A stretch of 9,313 nt of DNA from Candidatus Omnitrophota bacterium (GTDB lineage: Bacteria > Omnitrophota > Gorgyraeia > Duberdicusellales > 4484-171): contig JALOBR010000054.1 of assembly GCA_023228195.1 (NCBI GenBank), positions 1 to 9,313 on the forward strand. The letters are read 5' to 3'. The notes under the pieces are model-generated. The model was not told the origin of the DNA, did no database searches, and saw only the letters and a program-made list of their open reading frames with translations. Position numbers and translations under genes: made by a program. Below, piece by piece: positions 1 through 5,469 of this stretch. Positions within the stretch are counted from its first letter, which is position 1; every line of letters starts with the position of its first letter.

Positions 1-388
1 TGCTTGCGTCAGGCTCGCCTTGTATTAATTTGTTTCCGGAAAATTTCTCAATTACTTTTCCCGGGCCTGCGATTGAAATAAAACTATCGTGTTTTTCAGC
101 GGTAAGCCCTGTCATTGGCTGGAACCAATGGGTATAATACGTAGCTCCTTTTGAAATAGCCCAATCCTTAATCGCGTTAGCTATCTCATTAGCCTGCTCT
201 AAGGTAATGGTTTTACCTTCCGACATCCAAACCTTAAAAGCCTCAAAGGTTTCCTTTGAAATATGCTTTTGCATGGTTTCGACGCTAAAAGTATTTTCAC
301 CGAAGTAAGATGAAACCTTCTTCGGCAAATTAACCTTATCTAGCTCAACGCTTTTTATTTTAAATAATGCTTCCTGACGCACTGCCAT
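1..388 (-). CDS. glnN: Type III glutamine synthetase, N-terminal part (cut by window edge)
   Basis: Glutamine synthetase condenses glutamate and ammonium with ATP in the cytoplasm. Only the first 129 codons are present; the family is usually about 700 residues, so the catalytic C-terminal part lies outside the window. The visible residues carry the type III N-terminal signatures: YFGENTFS (29-36), THWFQPMTG near 86-94 followed by EKHDSF (98-103), and KFSGNKLIQGEPDAS at the edge. These differ from GSI (GlnA) and GSII. The ATG at 388 is chosen because AGGAGG (393-398) lies 4 nt upstream and the GSIII-like sequence starts close to it. Element A ends directly at this ribosome-binding site, so glnN expression is probably controlled through that leader. 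Its place downstream of Amt and PII genes fits ammonium assimilation. Family call is firm; regulation is inferred. Confidence 0.93.
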   Translation of the reverse strand, partial: MAVRQEALFKIKSVELDKVNLPKKVSSYFGENTFSVETMQKHISKETFEAFKVWMSEGKTITLEQANEIANAIKDWAISKGATYYTHWFQPMTGLTAEKHDSFISIAGPGKVIEKFSGNKLIQGEPDAS

Positions 389-398
389 AATACCTCCT

Positions 399-530
399 AA
401 TGAGACTTGCAATTTTTCGAACTTCCTGTATGAAAAATTGCTTAGTCGAATTATCCCGAAGTGCTCTCAAAAAATGTCGAACGAGTACACTCGTGAGAGA
501 TTTTTTAAGCATACAGGCACTTCGGAACAA
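399..530 (-). promoter_or_regulatory. Element A: structured leader/intergenic repeat before glnN
   Basis: One of four related elements. Read on the minus strand it has stem P1 (positions 518-526 with 455-463), an asymmetric bulge CCTGTATG, an A/T-rich stem (500-509 with 466-475) capped by ACGAG-TGTA-CTCGT, a conserved linker GATAATTCG, stem P2 (432-441 with 409-418) extended by GAC/GTC (445-447 with 404-406), and CTCATT abutting the glnN ribosome-binding site. Two positions that mismatch when read on the plus strand (455/526 and 468/507) become G-U pairs on the minus strand, which favours a minus-strand RNA. Function unknown. Confidence 0.65.
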
Positions 531-582
531 TGAAACCCACAATCATTAAACTTCCCTACTCAATAGCTGCCTAAAACAAGCA

Positions 583-622
583 AGGCGTTCGCCGAGTCAT
601 CATTGTGACTCAACGAACGCCT
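583..622 (-). terminator. 17-bp hairpin, probable terminator after the porin operon
   Basis: The arms 606-622 and 583-599 form a 17-bp stem on the minus strand, including two consecutive G-U pairs that would be mismatches on the plus strand, with a 6-nt loop. It is followed on the minus strand by a broken T-tract (TGCTTGTTTTA), so termination may be weak. It separates the porin/small-protein unit from the glnN leader. Its outer stem shares AGGCGTTCG with the hairpin at 2271-2298. Confidence 0.55.
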
Positions 623-738
623 ATGTTCGTATTCTTTTTGCCTAATTTAGCACTACAACGTGCTCAAAACTATAGCACTTCGCTATACTATACAAGTAAC
701 CGGTTCAGGGTTTTGGTAACCATTACTTTCAGCATCAA
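623..738. other. Short intergenic stretch with a small hairpin
   Basis: No gene is supported here. TATAGC (671-676) and GCTATA (682-687) form a perfect 6-bp hairpin with a 5-nt loop; no T-tract follows directly. A plus-strand open frame runs through this stretch, but it also crosses the small minus-strand gene and shows no recognisable protein. Confidence 0.4.
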
Positions 739-894
739 TCAGGCTATTTTCCATATAACAGGCTTACGTTTTTTTAGCCTTTTCGCTTTTAAAGTCAACT
801 TCTTTTTCTTAAGAACAGTTGCCAGGTCCAAAACTGGGCCTTGGCTCCAAACCTTAGCAATAGGATCAATAAAGTTATTCAAGCCATTATGCAT
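739..894 (-). CDS. Small basic protein (51 aa), unknown function
   Basis: An open frame starts MHNGLNNFIDPIAKVWSQG and ends with a lysine/arginine-rich tail (KKKKLTLKAKRLKKRKPV, then WKIA). I do not recognise a family. It is reported because the translation signal is very good: GGGAGGAGG (902-910) sits 7 nt before the ATG at 894 and directly abuts the porin stop at 913-915, so the two genes look translationally linked in one operon. There is no signal peptide or membrane segment. The N-terminal half is mildly amphipathic and the C-terminal half strongly cationic, so binding to RNA, DNA or anionic lipid is conceivable but unproven. The main alternative is a chance frame behind an accidental purine-rich stretch; the ribosome-binding site placement argues against that. 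Confidence 0.55.
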   Translation of the reverse strand: MHNGLNNFIDPIAKVWSQGPVLDLATVLKKKKLTLKAKRLKKRKPVIWKIA

Positions 895-912
895 AGGGCT
901 GCCTCCTCCCGG

Positions 913-2178
913 TTAAAAAACATATATTGCTTCTACCGCTATTGTGTTTTGACAATCAGCCGTCAACCCGTTTTTAGAAAAAATATCTTTGCTTGATGCG
1001 TCATACCGGTATTCCAGGCGCGTGATAAGATTTTTAAACGGCCTGATTTCAGCAGTAATTGTATTTTCCCAAAGATCCTGTCCTGTGCCTGAGGCAACCC
1101 TTAAACCGTCCGGGTCACTAAAGTATTCTGTTCTATTGGAAAAACTAAGCCATTTGTTTACATCGTAACGGATATATCCCGCAACCCCTGCCCAGTTGCC
1201 GTTTTTACCCAAAGCAACTCCGTCATCTTCAATGGCATAATCCGTGTTTAACTTCAACGTTATCTTCTCAAAAGGCTGATAGGTTGCTACAAAATCAATA
1301 AGGTTTCTGTTAGAGTGATTATTACCAGTCTGCTCCGGCCCGAATATGTATGTGAGATTAAACGAAGAGCTGTCTGCCGGGGCATAGGCTAAGCTTGTTT
1401 CGAAAGATTTTGATTTGTTATTATCCTTTATGTCATCCCAGCCATTATTGACACCAAAATAACCCGTTAACTTATCCATTAAAGGATAACTCATCCGAAC
1501 TCCGGTATGAGTAAAAGGAATAGCATAACCAAAAAGCAAACCGCGGGAAAAATTCCAATTGTCTTTTGATTCTATAACTTCAGCTCCTGCCAAGGTCACG
1601 AATTTTCCAAATTTCGCATCCAGGCCTTTACCAAGCGGCAATAAGGCTTCAACATAAGCCTGTTCCAGATTTACATCATCAGTATCCCAACCGTATGGCT
1701 TTATTATTTTAGCGTCCTGGCCAAACAGAACATCAGTGCGAAAACCTACACGATCTTCCGGTGTGACAGGTTTTTCAAGAGCAATTTTAGCGGATTGGAA
1801 AGTGAAACTGTTTGCTTCTGTATCAAAAATTCTTGCCGTGTTACTGCCGGAATCAGGGGCATTAAAGTTATACGTATAAGCAGTATCCACGTAACCACTT
1901 AAGGTAGTACCCTTTAAAGCTTTAAGCAATCCCGGTTCCTCTTCTTCTTTTTTCGTTAAAGCATCGGAAACTTTTTTCTCAATAACCTCATCAGAAACAC
2001 CTTTGCTTTTTTCATAGATACCCAGCTTCGCGCTTAAATCGTTTACTTTCCCTTCGAGCTGGTCAATTTTTTCGGAAAGCTTTCTTATCAGATCATCCTT
2101 GGCAACATCTTCACAAAAAACACTGGTAAAACAGACAATTAAGAAACTGAGGAACAGGGGAAAAATTTTCCGTCGCAT
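913..2178 (-). CDS. Outer-membrane beta-barrel porin with N-terminal coiled coil
   Basis: This 421-residue protein has a Sec signal peptide (about 1-22: MRRKI, hydrophobic core, cleavage near SVFC/ED). A predicted coiled coil follows (about 29-58, heptad-like LIRKLSEKIDQLEGKVNDL), then a Glu/Lys-rich linker (64-81). From about residue 90 there is a barrel starting TTLSGYVDTAYTYNFN, with alternating aromatic strands and a terminal phenylalanine (IYVF), typical for BAM-dependent barrel insertion. The pattern fits the OmpL/BBP2-type putative porins. It is likely to pass small solutes, possibly nitrogen sources given the neighbours; the substrate cannot be read from the sequence. AGGAGG lies 6 nt before the ATG at 2178. 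The 5' leader carries two terminator-like hairpins, suggesting attenuation. A small basic gene follows 18 nt after the stop. Confidence 0.85.
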   Translation of the reverse strand: MRRKIFPLFLSFLIVCFTSVFCEDVAKDDLIRKLSEKIDQLEGKVNDLSAKLGIYEKSKGVSDEVIEKKVSDALTKKEEEEPGLLKALKGTTLSGYVDTAYTYNFNAPDSGSNTARIFDTEANSFTFQSAKIALEKPVTPEDRVGFRTDVLFGQDAKIIKPYGWDTDDVNLEQAYVEALLPLGKGLDAKFGKFVTLAGAEVIESKDNWNFSRGLLFGYAIPFTHTGVRMSYPLMDKLTGYFGVNNGWDDIKDNNKSKSFETSLAYAPADSSSFNLTYIFGPEQTGNNHSNRNLIDFVATYQPFEKITLKLNTDYAIEDDGVALGKNGNWAGVAGYIRYDVNKWLSFSNRTEYFSDPDGLRVASGTGQDLWENTITAEIRPFKNLITRLEYRYDASSKDIFSKNGLTADCQNTIAVEAIYVF

Positions 2179-2222
2179 ACCTCGCCTCCTTTTGTTGTTA
2201 ATATTACTTACCGTAAATAAAA

Positions 2223-2261
2223 AACGGCGCTCTCATGACTCTATAGCCAAAAAACGCCGTT
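2223..2261 (-). terminator. Leader-proximal terminator-like hairpin before the porin
   Basis: On the minus strand, AACGGCG (2255-2261) pairs with CGCCGTT (2223-2229) across a 25-nt loop, and TTTTATTT follows. It lies 45 nt before the porin start. The large loop weakens it as a constitutive terminator, but the 5' arm can alternatively pair with the 3' arm of the preceding hairpin (AACGCC with GGCGTT), which suggests an attenuator. Confidence 0.5.
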
Positions 2262-2270
2262 GTTAAAAAT

Positions 2271-2298
2271 AAAAGGCGTTCGTTTTTGAACGCCTTTT
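2271..2298 (-). terminator. Perfect 11-bp terminator hairpin upstream of the porin
   Basis: AAAAGGCGTTC and GAACGCCTTTT (2271-2281, 2288-2298) form a perfect stem with a 6-nt loop. On the minus strand the stem is followed by ATTTTTAAC, giving a U-rich tail; on the plus strand only CTTTT is available. Because PEBP already has its own terminator at 2463-2489, this one more likely acts on a transcript that starts in 2299-2462 and reads into the porin. Confidence 0.65.
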
Positions 2299-2462
2299 CA
2301 ATACACCCTACAATGTGTTTACATTAATACAAGTAAAAATATACAATTATTGGTAACTGAAATAGTAAACGTTTTCTAAAATTTTTAATTTTTTTCTTGC
2401 GTTTTTTTAGGGAATGGGTGTAAAATAAAGTTAGTGGGATTCGCCTCCCCGTTATGTTTCTT
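2299..2462. other. AT-rich intergenic region upstream of the porin
   Basis: No coding sequence is seen. It contains A/T tracts (2376-2412), an inverted repeat GTAAA / TTTAC around 2318-2339 that could be an operator, and the motif GGGA-GGCGAA-TCCC on the minus strand (2438-2451), a possible small hairpin. A porin promoter is expected here, but I see only weak -35/-10 matches and do not place one. Confidence 0.4.
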
Positions 2463-2489
2463 AAAAGAGGAGCTTTTAGCTCCTCTTTT
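2463..2489 (-). terminator. Strong (bidirectional) terminator after the PEBP gene
   Basis: AAAAGAGGAGCT (2463-2474) and AGCTCCTCTTTT (2478-2489) form a 12-bp stem with a 3-nt loop (or 11 bp with 5 nt). It lies 7 nt beyond the PEBP stop codon and has T-runs on both sides, so it ends the exbB-exbD-PEBP transcript and could work in either direction. Confidence 0.85.
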
Positions 2490-2496
2490 ACTTTTA

Positions 2497-3015
2497 TCAT
2501 CGTTTATACAACCCAATCAGTTCGGCTTTACCCAATATATGTTCTTCCATTGCTTTTTCAAGTTCTGCCTTGGTAATACCTTCTTTTAAATTCAGCATAG
2601 AATCCAAAGCATACACCTTAAAGAAATAACGGTGAGCGCCTGAAGGCGGGCAAGGGCTTCCATACGCTTTATCGCCGGAAGTATTAACCCCCTGTTTGCC
2701 CGGTATGCTATTTTCTCCTATCTTGTTTACGATAGGGATATCAAAAACAACCCAGTGTATCCACGTTCCGGCCGGAGCATCAGGATCATCCATTATTAAA
2801 GCAAGGCTCTTAGCATTATCGGGAATATTCTCAATTGAAAGGCCGGGATTTATCTCCTGTCCGTCACAGGTAAATTTTTTAGGCATATATTCATTATTTT
2901 TAAAATCCGGACTCGTTAACTTCATCGACACACCTCCTTCTCCATTAACCTTTAAAGGGATGAAAGATACCAGCAAAACCGTCAGGATAAGAAAAACTTT
3001 TCTTTTCATATTCAT
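2497..3015 (-). CDS. YbhB/YbcL-type phosphatidylethanolamine-binding-like protein (Raf kinase inhibitor-like)
   Basis: The PEBP fold binds anionic or phospholipid-like ligands; bacterial roles are poorly defined. Numbered from the ATG at 3015, the core carries the family motifs DDPDAPAGTWIHWVVFDIP (76-94) and PCPPSGAHRYFFKVYALD (121-138), and the C-terminus matches the family (KAELIGLYKR). The start is ambiguous. Starting at 3015 (or the ATG at 3009) adds a signal-peptide-like segment (KRKVFLILTVLLVSFIPLKVNG) but has no good ribosome-binding site. An internal ATG at 2925 has AGGAGG 7 nt upstream and would give a 142-residue cytoplasmic protein starting MKLTSPDF. Both forms may be made. The gene is third in the exbB-exbD unit, about 70 nt after exbD, and is followed by a strong terminator. 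Confidence 0.88.
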   Translation of the reverse strand: MNMKRKVFLILTVLLVSFIPLKVNGEGGVSMKLTSPDFKNNEYMPKKFTCDGQEINPGLSIENIPDNAKSLALIMDDPDAPAGTWIHWVVFDIPIVNKIGENSIPGKQGVNTSGDKAYGSPCPPSGAHRYFFKVYALDSMLNLKEGITKAELEKAMEEHILGKAELIGLYKR

Positions 3016-3086
3016 CAACTTACAATTTTGTATTTTACTGCCGGTTAGAAATATATCAAGAGGATTGAAAATCTGCGGGCTATCGG

Positions 3087-3509
3087 CTATCTATCCGCTT
3101 CAACCGCTATGCCTATATTCTGAACCCGAAGGCCGTTTAAAACATCCAAAACTTTTGCGACGTCTTTAAATGGGGCGGTTTGGTCGGCACGTACCAGAAC
3201 GCGCAGGCCGGGATTTTTTGATTTAGTAAGTTCTATGCCGTCAACAAGCTCGTCCAGAGTTACTGCTTCTTTTTCAAAATAAATTATACCGTTCTTTGCT
3301 ACAGAAATATTTATAACCCTTGCGTCGTCAACGGGTGTAGCAGTTTTTGCTTTTGGTATGTTAACGCCAAGTTTATGCAGGCGGCTGGCGTTGAACGTAT
3401 AAAGAAGGCTGAAAGAAATGAAAAAGAAAATAAACATATTGAGGATAATATCGGTCATCGCGACCGATTCCAGTGCCCCCATATATCCGCGCCTTCCGGA
3501 AATTTTCAC
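3087..3509 (-). CDS. exbD: ExbD/TolR-type biopolymer transport protein
   Basis: ExbD works with ExbB as a proton-driven stator in the inner membrane and transmits energy to TonB-like partners. The 140-residue protein has a short cytoplasmic N-terminus, one transmembrane helix (about 20-38) that starts with the conserved AMTDIILNMFIFF, where Asp20 is at the proton-path position of the family, and a periplasmic domain ending LNGLRVQNIGIAVEADR. The usual start is replaced by GTG at 3509, supported by GAGGAG (3515-3520) 5 nt upstream and by the N-terminal length expected for the family. It begins 12 nt after the exbB stop, so the two are cotranscribed. No tonB or receptor gene is in the window; the partner could be encoded elsewhere. 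TolR is the alternative name; no Tol genes are nearby. Confidence 0.9.
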   Translation of the reverse strand: MKISGRRGYMGALESVAMTDIILNMFIFFFISFSLLYTFNASRLHKLGVNIPKAKTATPVDDARVINISVAKNGIIYFEKEAVTLDELVDGIELTKSKNPGLRVLVRADQTAPFKDVAKVLDVLNGLRVQNIGIAVEADR

Positions 3510-3521
3510 TTCAACTCCTCG

Positions 3522-4139
3522 TTATATTTTGTCTTTGGTTTCTGCTATTACCTCAAGCAGCTGGATGCTATGATTAGTGAGGTCATTAGAGATAATTTTT
3601 ATGCGGCTTATGAAATAGTTATAGCAAAGATAAAGCGGTATGGCGATAGTTAAGCCGGCTGCCGTTGTAATCATTGCTTCATATATGCCGGATGCAAGCG
3701 AACTTACAGTAACCGCAGCGCCAGCCTTTTCCCAAGTCATAAAAGCATGAATAAGCCCTGTAATCGTTCCCAAAAATCCCATTAAAGGCTCAATGCTTAC
3801 TATAGACAAAAGCGCGCCCAGCCTTTTTTCAAGTTTATAAACATGGTTGTTTCCTGCCTGTTCTAAAATTTTCTCAAGCCTGTCTAAGGGCAGTCCGCGG
3901 CGCTCTATGCCGATTTTAAAAATATTCGCGAGCGGATGGCGGCTGCGTTCGCAAAGCTCTAAGGCTTTCCTTGTGTCCTTAATCTTTAAAGCCTTAAAGA
4001 CCTCCTCAACGAATCGAAAAGTATCAAGACTGGTTTTCCTAAAGACGAAAAACCTTTCAATTACTATGGCAAAGCCGAAAAGCGAACCGAGAAGAATAGG
4101 AATCATAACCGGCCCGCCCTTTATGATGAAGTTAAACAT
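3522..4139 (-). CDS. exbB: ExbB/TolQ/MotA-family proton channel
   Basis: ExbB forms the inner-membrane pentameric proton channel that surrounds ExbD. The 205-residue protein has TM1 at about 11-33 (VMIPILLGSLFGFAIVIERF), a cytoplasmic helical region with the family's RGLPLDRLEKILEQAG (81-96), TM2 around 108-132 with PLMGFLGTITGLI, and TM3 around 155-176 with AMITTAAGLTIAIP, the most conserved family motif. The ATG at 4139 is preferred over a longer frame from 4163: GGGAGG (4145-4150) lies 5 nt upstream, and the extra eight residues would be read from conserved repeat element B. The leader consists of element B, placed directly against the ribosome-binding site. The downstream neighbours exbD and PEBP form one transcript. 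Functional partner (TonB) unknown. Confidence 0.92.
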   Translation of the reverse strand: MFNFIIKGGPVMIPILLGSLFGFAIVIERFFVFRKTSLDTFRFVEEVFKALKIKDTRKALELCERSRHPLANIFKIGIERRGLPLDRLEKILEQAGNNHVYKLEKRLGALLSIVSIEPLMGFLGTITGLIHAFMTWEKAGAAVTVSSLASGIYEAMITTAAGLTIAIPLYLCYNYFISRIKIISNDLTNHSIQLLEVIAETKDKI

Positions 4140-4150
4140 TGTTTCCTCCC

Positions 4151-4305
4151 AATGAGGCAGCAACTTTTCAAACGACCGAAGGGAGTGCAGAAAAGTTGCG
4201 TAGCCGAATTGTCCCGAAGTGCTCTCAAAAAATATAATTCAGCTAAACCTGATCTTGTCAGACAAGTTTCATTAGATTTTTTTGAGTATACAGGCGCTTC
4301 GGGAT
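4151..4305 (-). promoter_or_regulatory. Element B: structured leader/intergenic repeat before exbB
   Basis: Second copy of the family. P1 is 4294-4303 with 4213-4222 (one A-C position on the minus strand that would be a G-U pair on the plus strand). The bulge reads CCTGTATA. The A/T stem is present but its apical part differs from A and C and holds its own CTTGT-CTG-ACAAG hairpin. The linker is GACAATTCG, the P2 stem GAAAAGTTGC/GCAACTTTTC is perfect and is extended by GGC/GCC, a compensatory change relative to GAC/GTC in A. CTCATT abuts GGGAGG of exbB, and CCTC could pair with GAGG of that site. Confidence 0.65.
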
Positions 4306-4326
4306 TATTAATAACCCTTACTAAAT

Positions 4327-4542
4327 TTAAACCCCTATTGCTTCCAAAACCGCGCTAACGACATATTTTACCGCAATCTTTACTTCTTTGGAAAGGTTAT
4401 TTCCGACTTTCAGGCTTTTAGGTTTCATCCCGATTGTCAAAACATCACACTCAATATATTTTTTCAGATAATCAATCATAATGTTCATCGGAAGCTGATG
4501 AGCGCAAAAAGAAATTCCTTTTATATCCTCCGGATTAAACAA
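4327..4542 (-). pseudogene. Remnant of a HycI-type [NiFe]-hydrogenase maturation protease
   Basis: The 71-codon open frame begins FNPEDIKGISFCAHQLPMN after a TTG codon and continues with IDYLKKYIECDVLTIGMKPKSL and LSKEVKIAVKYV. This matches the C-terminal half of HycI, which trims the large subunit of Ech/Hyc-type hydrogenases; the retained His (HQLP) corresponds to a metal ligand. The N-terminal half with the GNxxxGDDG motif and the two acidic ligands is missing, and an in-frame TGA directly precedes the TTG. In the next frame, upstream codons read AGALIV and would join NPEDI by deletion of one base, hinting at a frameshift. No hydrogenase subunits are in the window. It is probably a decayed fragment; a small independent protein cannot be excluded. 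Alignment is from memory of the family. Confidence 0.55.
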
Positions 4543-4633
4543 TCAAAGCCCCTGCAAAAGGCAAAATAGCTGACCTTAATATAGGAACAAGAATAGTTAA
4601 AATCAGGATGGTTTCGGGCATGTTTATAAAAAC

Positions 4634-4668
4634 AACCCATTTCAAGCTTTTTGCGCCAAAAATGGGTT
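4634..4668 (-). terminator. 9-bp terminator hairpin upstream of the hycI remnant
   Basis: AACCCATTT (minus strand, 4660-4668) pairs with AAATGGGTT (4634-4642) over a 17-nt loop, and GTTTTTAT follows on the minus strand. It lies about 70 nt downstream of the predicted start site of the promoter at 4744-4771. It could therefore end a short leader or small RNA, or act as an attenuator for the exbB unit. Confidence 0.55.
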
Positions 4669-4743
4669 AATTTGGTCCTCCGGTTTTCAGACTCAGGCGC
4701 TTTCCGGTAAATATCTAAATCATGCAAGGCCGATTAAGGAAAA

Positions 4744-4771
4744 ATTTTACTCTCATTGACGAATTTGTCAA
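4744..4771 (-). promoter_or_regulatory. Sigma70-like promoter with palindromic -35 region
   Basis: On the minus strand a perfect TTGACA (4766-4771) is followed after 16 nt by TAAAAT (4744-4749), five of six matches to the -10 consensus. The start site would be near 4737. The -35 box is one arm of the inverted repeat TTGAC-N6-GTCAA (4756-4771), a good candidate operator for a dimeric regulator. Downstream lie a terminator hairpin, the hycI remnant, element B and exbB. The stretch 4772-4844 upstream of it holds no convincing gene. Confidence 0.6.
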
Positions 4772-4844
4772 TATTTTTTGCGCGATAATCTACTATGGGC
4801 ATAAAGAAAAGAGGCACTTTTTATGGAACCTCCCTTATATTTAC

Positions 4845-4948
4845 GTTACAAAGGTTACGGGCGTTACGGGAAATTACGAAGGTTACACTTAAATCACTTG
4901 ATTTATTGTAACATTCGTAACCTGCGTAACCTTCATAACATTCGTAAC
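4845..4948. repeat. Inverted array of 9-nt GTTAC-type tandem repeats (long hairpin)
   Basis: The right arm read on the minus strand is GTTACGAAT, GTTATGAAG, GTTACGCAG, GTTACGAAT, GTTAC (4908-4948), a clear 9-nt period. The left arm on the plus strand (4845-4886) has the same period: GTTACAAAG, GTTACGGGC, GTTACGGGA, an AATTACGAAG unit, GTTAC. The arms are therefore largely complementary, separated by 21 nt containing AAATCA-CT-TGATTT. It starts 9 nt after the third PII stop and may serve as 3'-end structure of that transcript, but no clean U-tract follows. Confidence 0.75.
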
Positions 4949-4957
4949 TTTTAAAAA

Positions 4958-5299
4958 TTATCCTATTGCGGCGGAACCACGTTCTTCAGTACGAATGCGT
5001 ACACACTCCTTTAAGTCTAAAACAAAAATTTTACCATCGCCGGTTTCTCCGGTTTTTGCTCCCTTTATAATTGCTTTTATTGTGGGTTCAACAAAATTAT
5101 CATTAACCGCTATTTCAAGACGAACCTTTCGAAGTAAATTTCCGGTTTCTTTGCTTCCACGATAAACTTCGGCAACTCCCTTTTGTCTGCCATGACCAAG
5201 CACTTCACTTACGGTTAGTAGATTTATTTCCACTTTGTAAAGTTCTTCTTTGACTTCCTCTAATTTGTAGGGCTGAATTATGGCGATAATCAGTTTCAT
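4958..5299 (-). CDS. glnB: PII nitrogen regulatory protein with divergent T-loop (third copy)
   Basis: PII proteins are trimeric cytoplasmic sensors of ATP/ADP and 2-oxoglutarate that bind Amt channels, glutamine synthetase or transcription factors. This 113-residue protein has the full family length, GHGRQKG at 35-41, the B-loop TGETGDGKIFV with Lys90, and the C-terminal VRIRTEE. The T-loop reads VYRGSKETGNLLRKVRLEIAV: Tyr46 is kept, but the uridylylated Tyr51 of E. coli GlnB is Glu51. Regulation by Tyr51 uridylylation is thus impossible. This type differs from the two PII copies next to the Amt genes. GGGAGG (5305-5310) precedes the ATG by 5 nt. It lies downstream of amtB, separated only by element C, which probably sets its expression independently. 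A role towards GlnN is plausible but inferred. Confidence 0.92.
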   Translation of the reverse strand: MKLIIAIIQPYKLEEVKEELYKVEINLLTVSEVLGHGRQKGVAEVYRGSKETGNLLRKVRLEIAVNDNFVEPTIKAIIKGAKTGETGDGKIFVLDLKECVRIRTEERGSAAIG

Positions 5300-5310
5300 T
5301 AAAACCTCCC

Positions 5311-5465
5311 AATGAGCACATCATTTTTTCAAGCGCCTAACTGCCACAAGGCAGGCGTGCGCGTAGAAAAATGATAGTGCGAATTGTCCCGAAACACTCT
5401 CAAAAAATATCAAACGAGTACTCTCGTGAGAAATTTTTTGAGCATATAGGTGTTTCGGGATCATT
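5311..5465 (-). promoter_or_regulatory. Element C: structured leader/intergenic repeat between amtB and the third PII gene
   Basis: It fills the whole intercistronic gap: its 5' end is about 5 nt after the amtB stop and its CTCATT abuts the GGGAGG of the PII gene. P1 is CCCGAAACAC/GTGTTTCGGG (minus strand, 5450-5459 with 5388-5397), a double-sided change from the GAAGTG type in A. The A/T stem and ACGAG-AGTA-CTCGT cap resemble A. The P2 base is GCAC/GTGC (5377-5380 with 5316-5319), again compensatory. The P2 loop is enlarged and holds a nested hairpin (CTGCC-TTGT-GGCAG). Confidence 0.65.
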
Positions 5466-5469
5466 ATTT

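Noticed and set aside
399..530. Element A as a known glutamine-sensing riboswitch (glnA motif)
   Set aside because: The gene context fits, but the conserved core sequences I know for that motif are absent and the stem layout differs.
360..542. Minus-strand 60-codon open frame overlapping the glnN start
   Set aside because: It is read from repeat element A and runs into glnN in another frame; no ribosome-binding site.
605..916. Plus-strand open frame of 103 codons
   Set aside because: It overlaps the hairpin at 583-622 and the better supported small minus-strand gene, lacks a ribosome-binding site and resembles no protein family.
2438..2460. Possible tRNA/tmRNA 3' end (GGGATTCGCCTCCCC)
   Set aside because: No acceptor stem partner, no T-arm consensus and no CCA context were found upstream.
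4152..4358. Plus-strand 68-codon open frame
   Set aside because: It lies entirely on element B and the hycI remnant, antisense to the transcribed genes, with no recognisable product.
4521..4727. Minus-strand 68-codon open frame between the promoter and the hycI remnant
   Set aside because: It starts at TTG without a ribosome-binding site, runs through a terminator hairpin, and has cysteine/aromatic-rich composition typical of non-coding frames.
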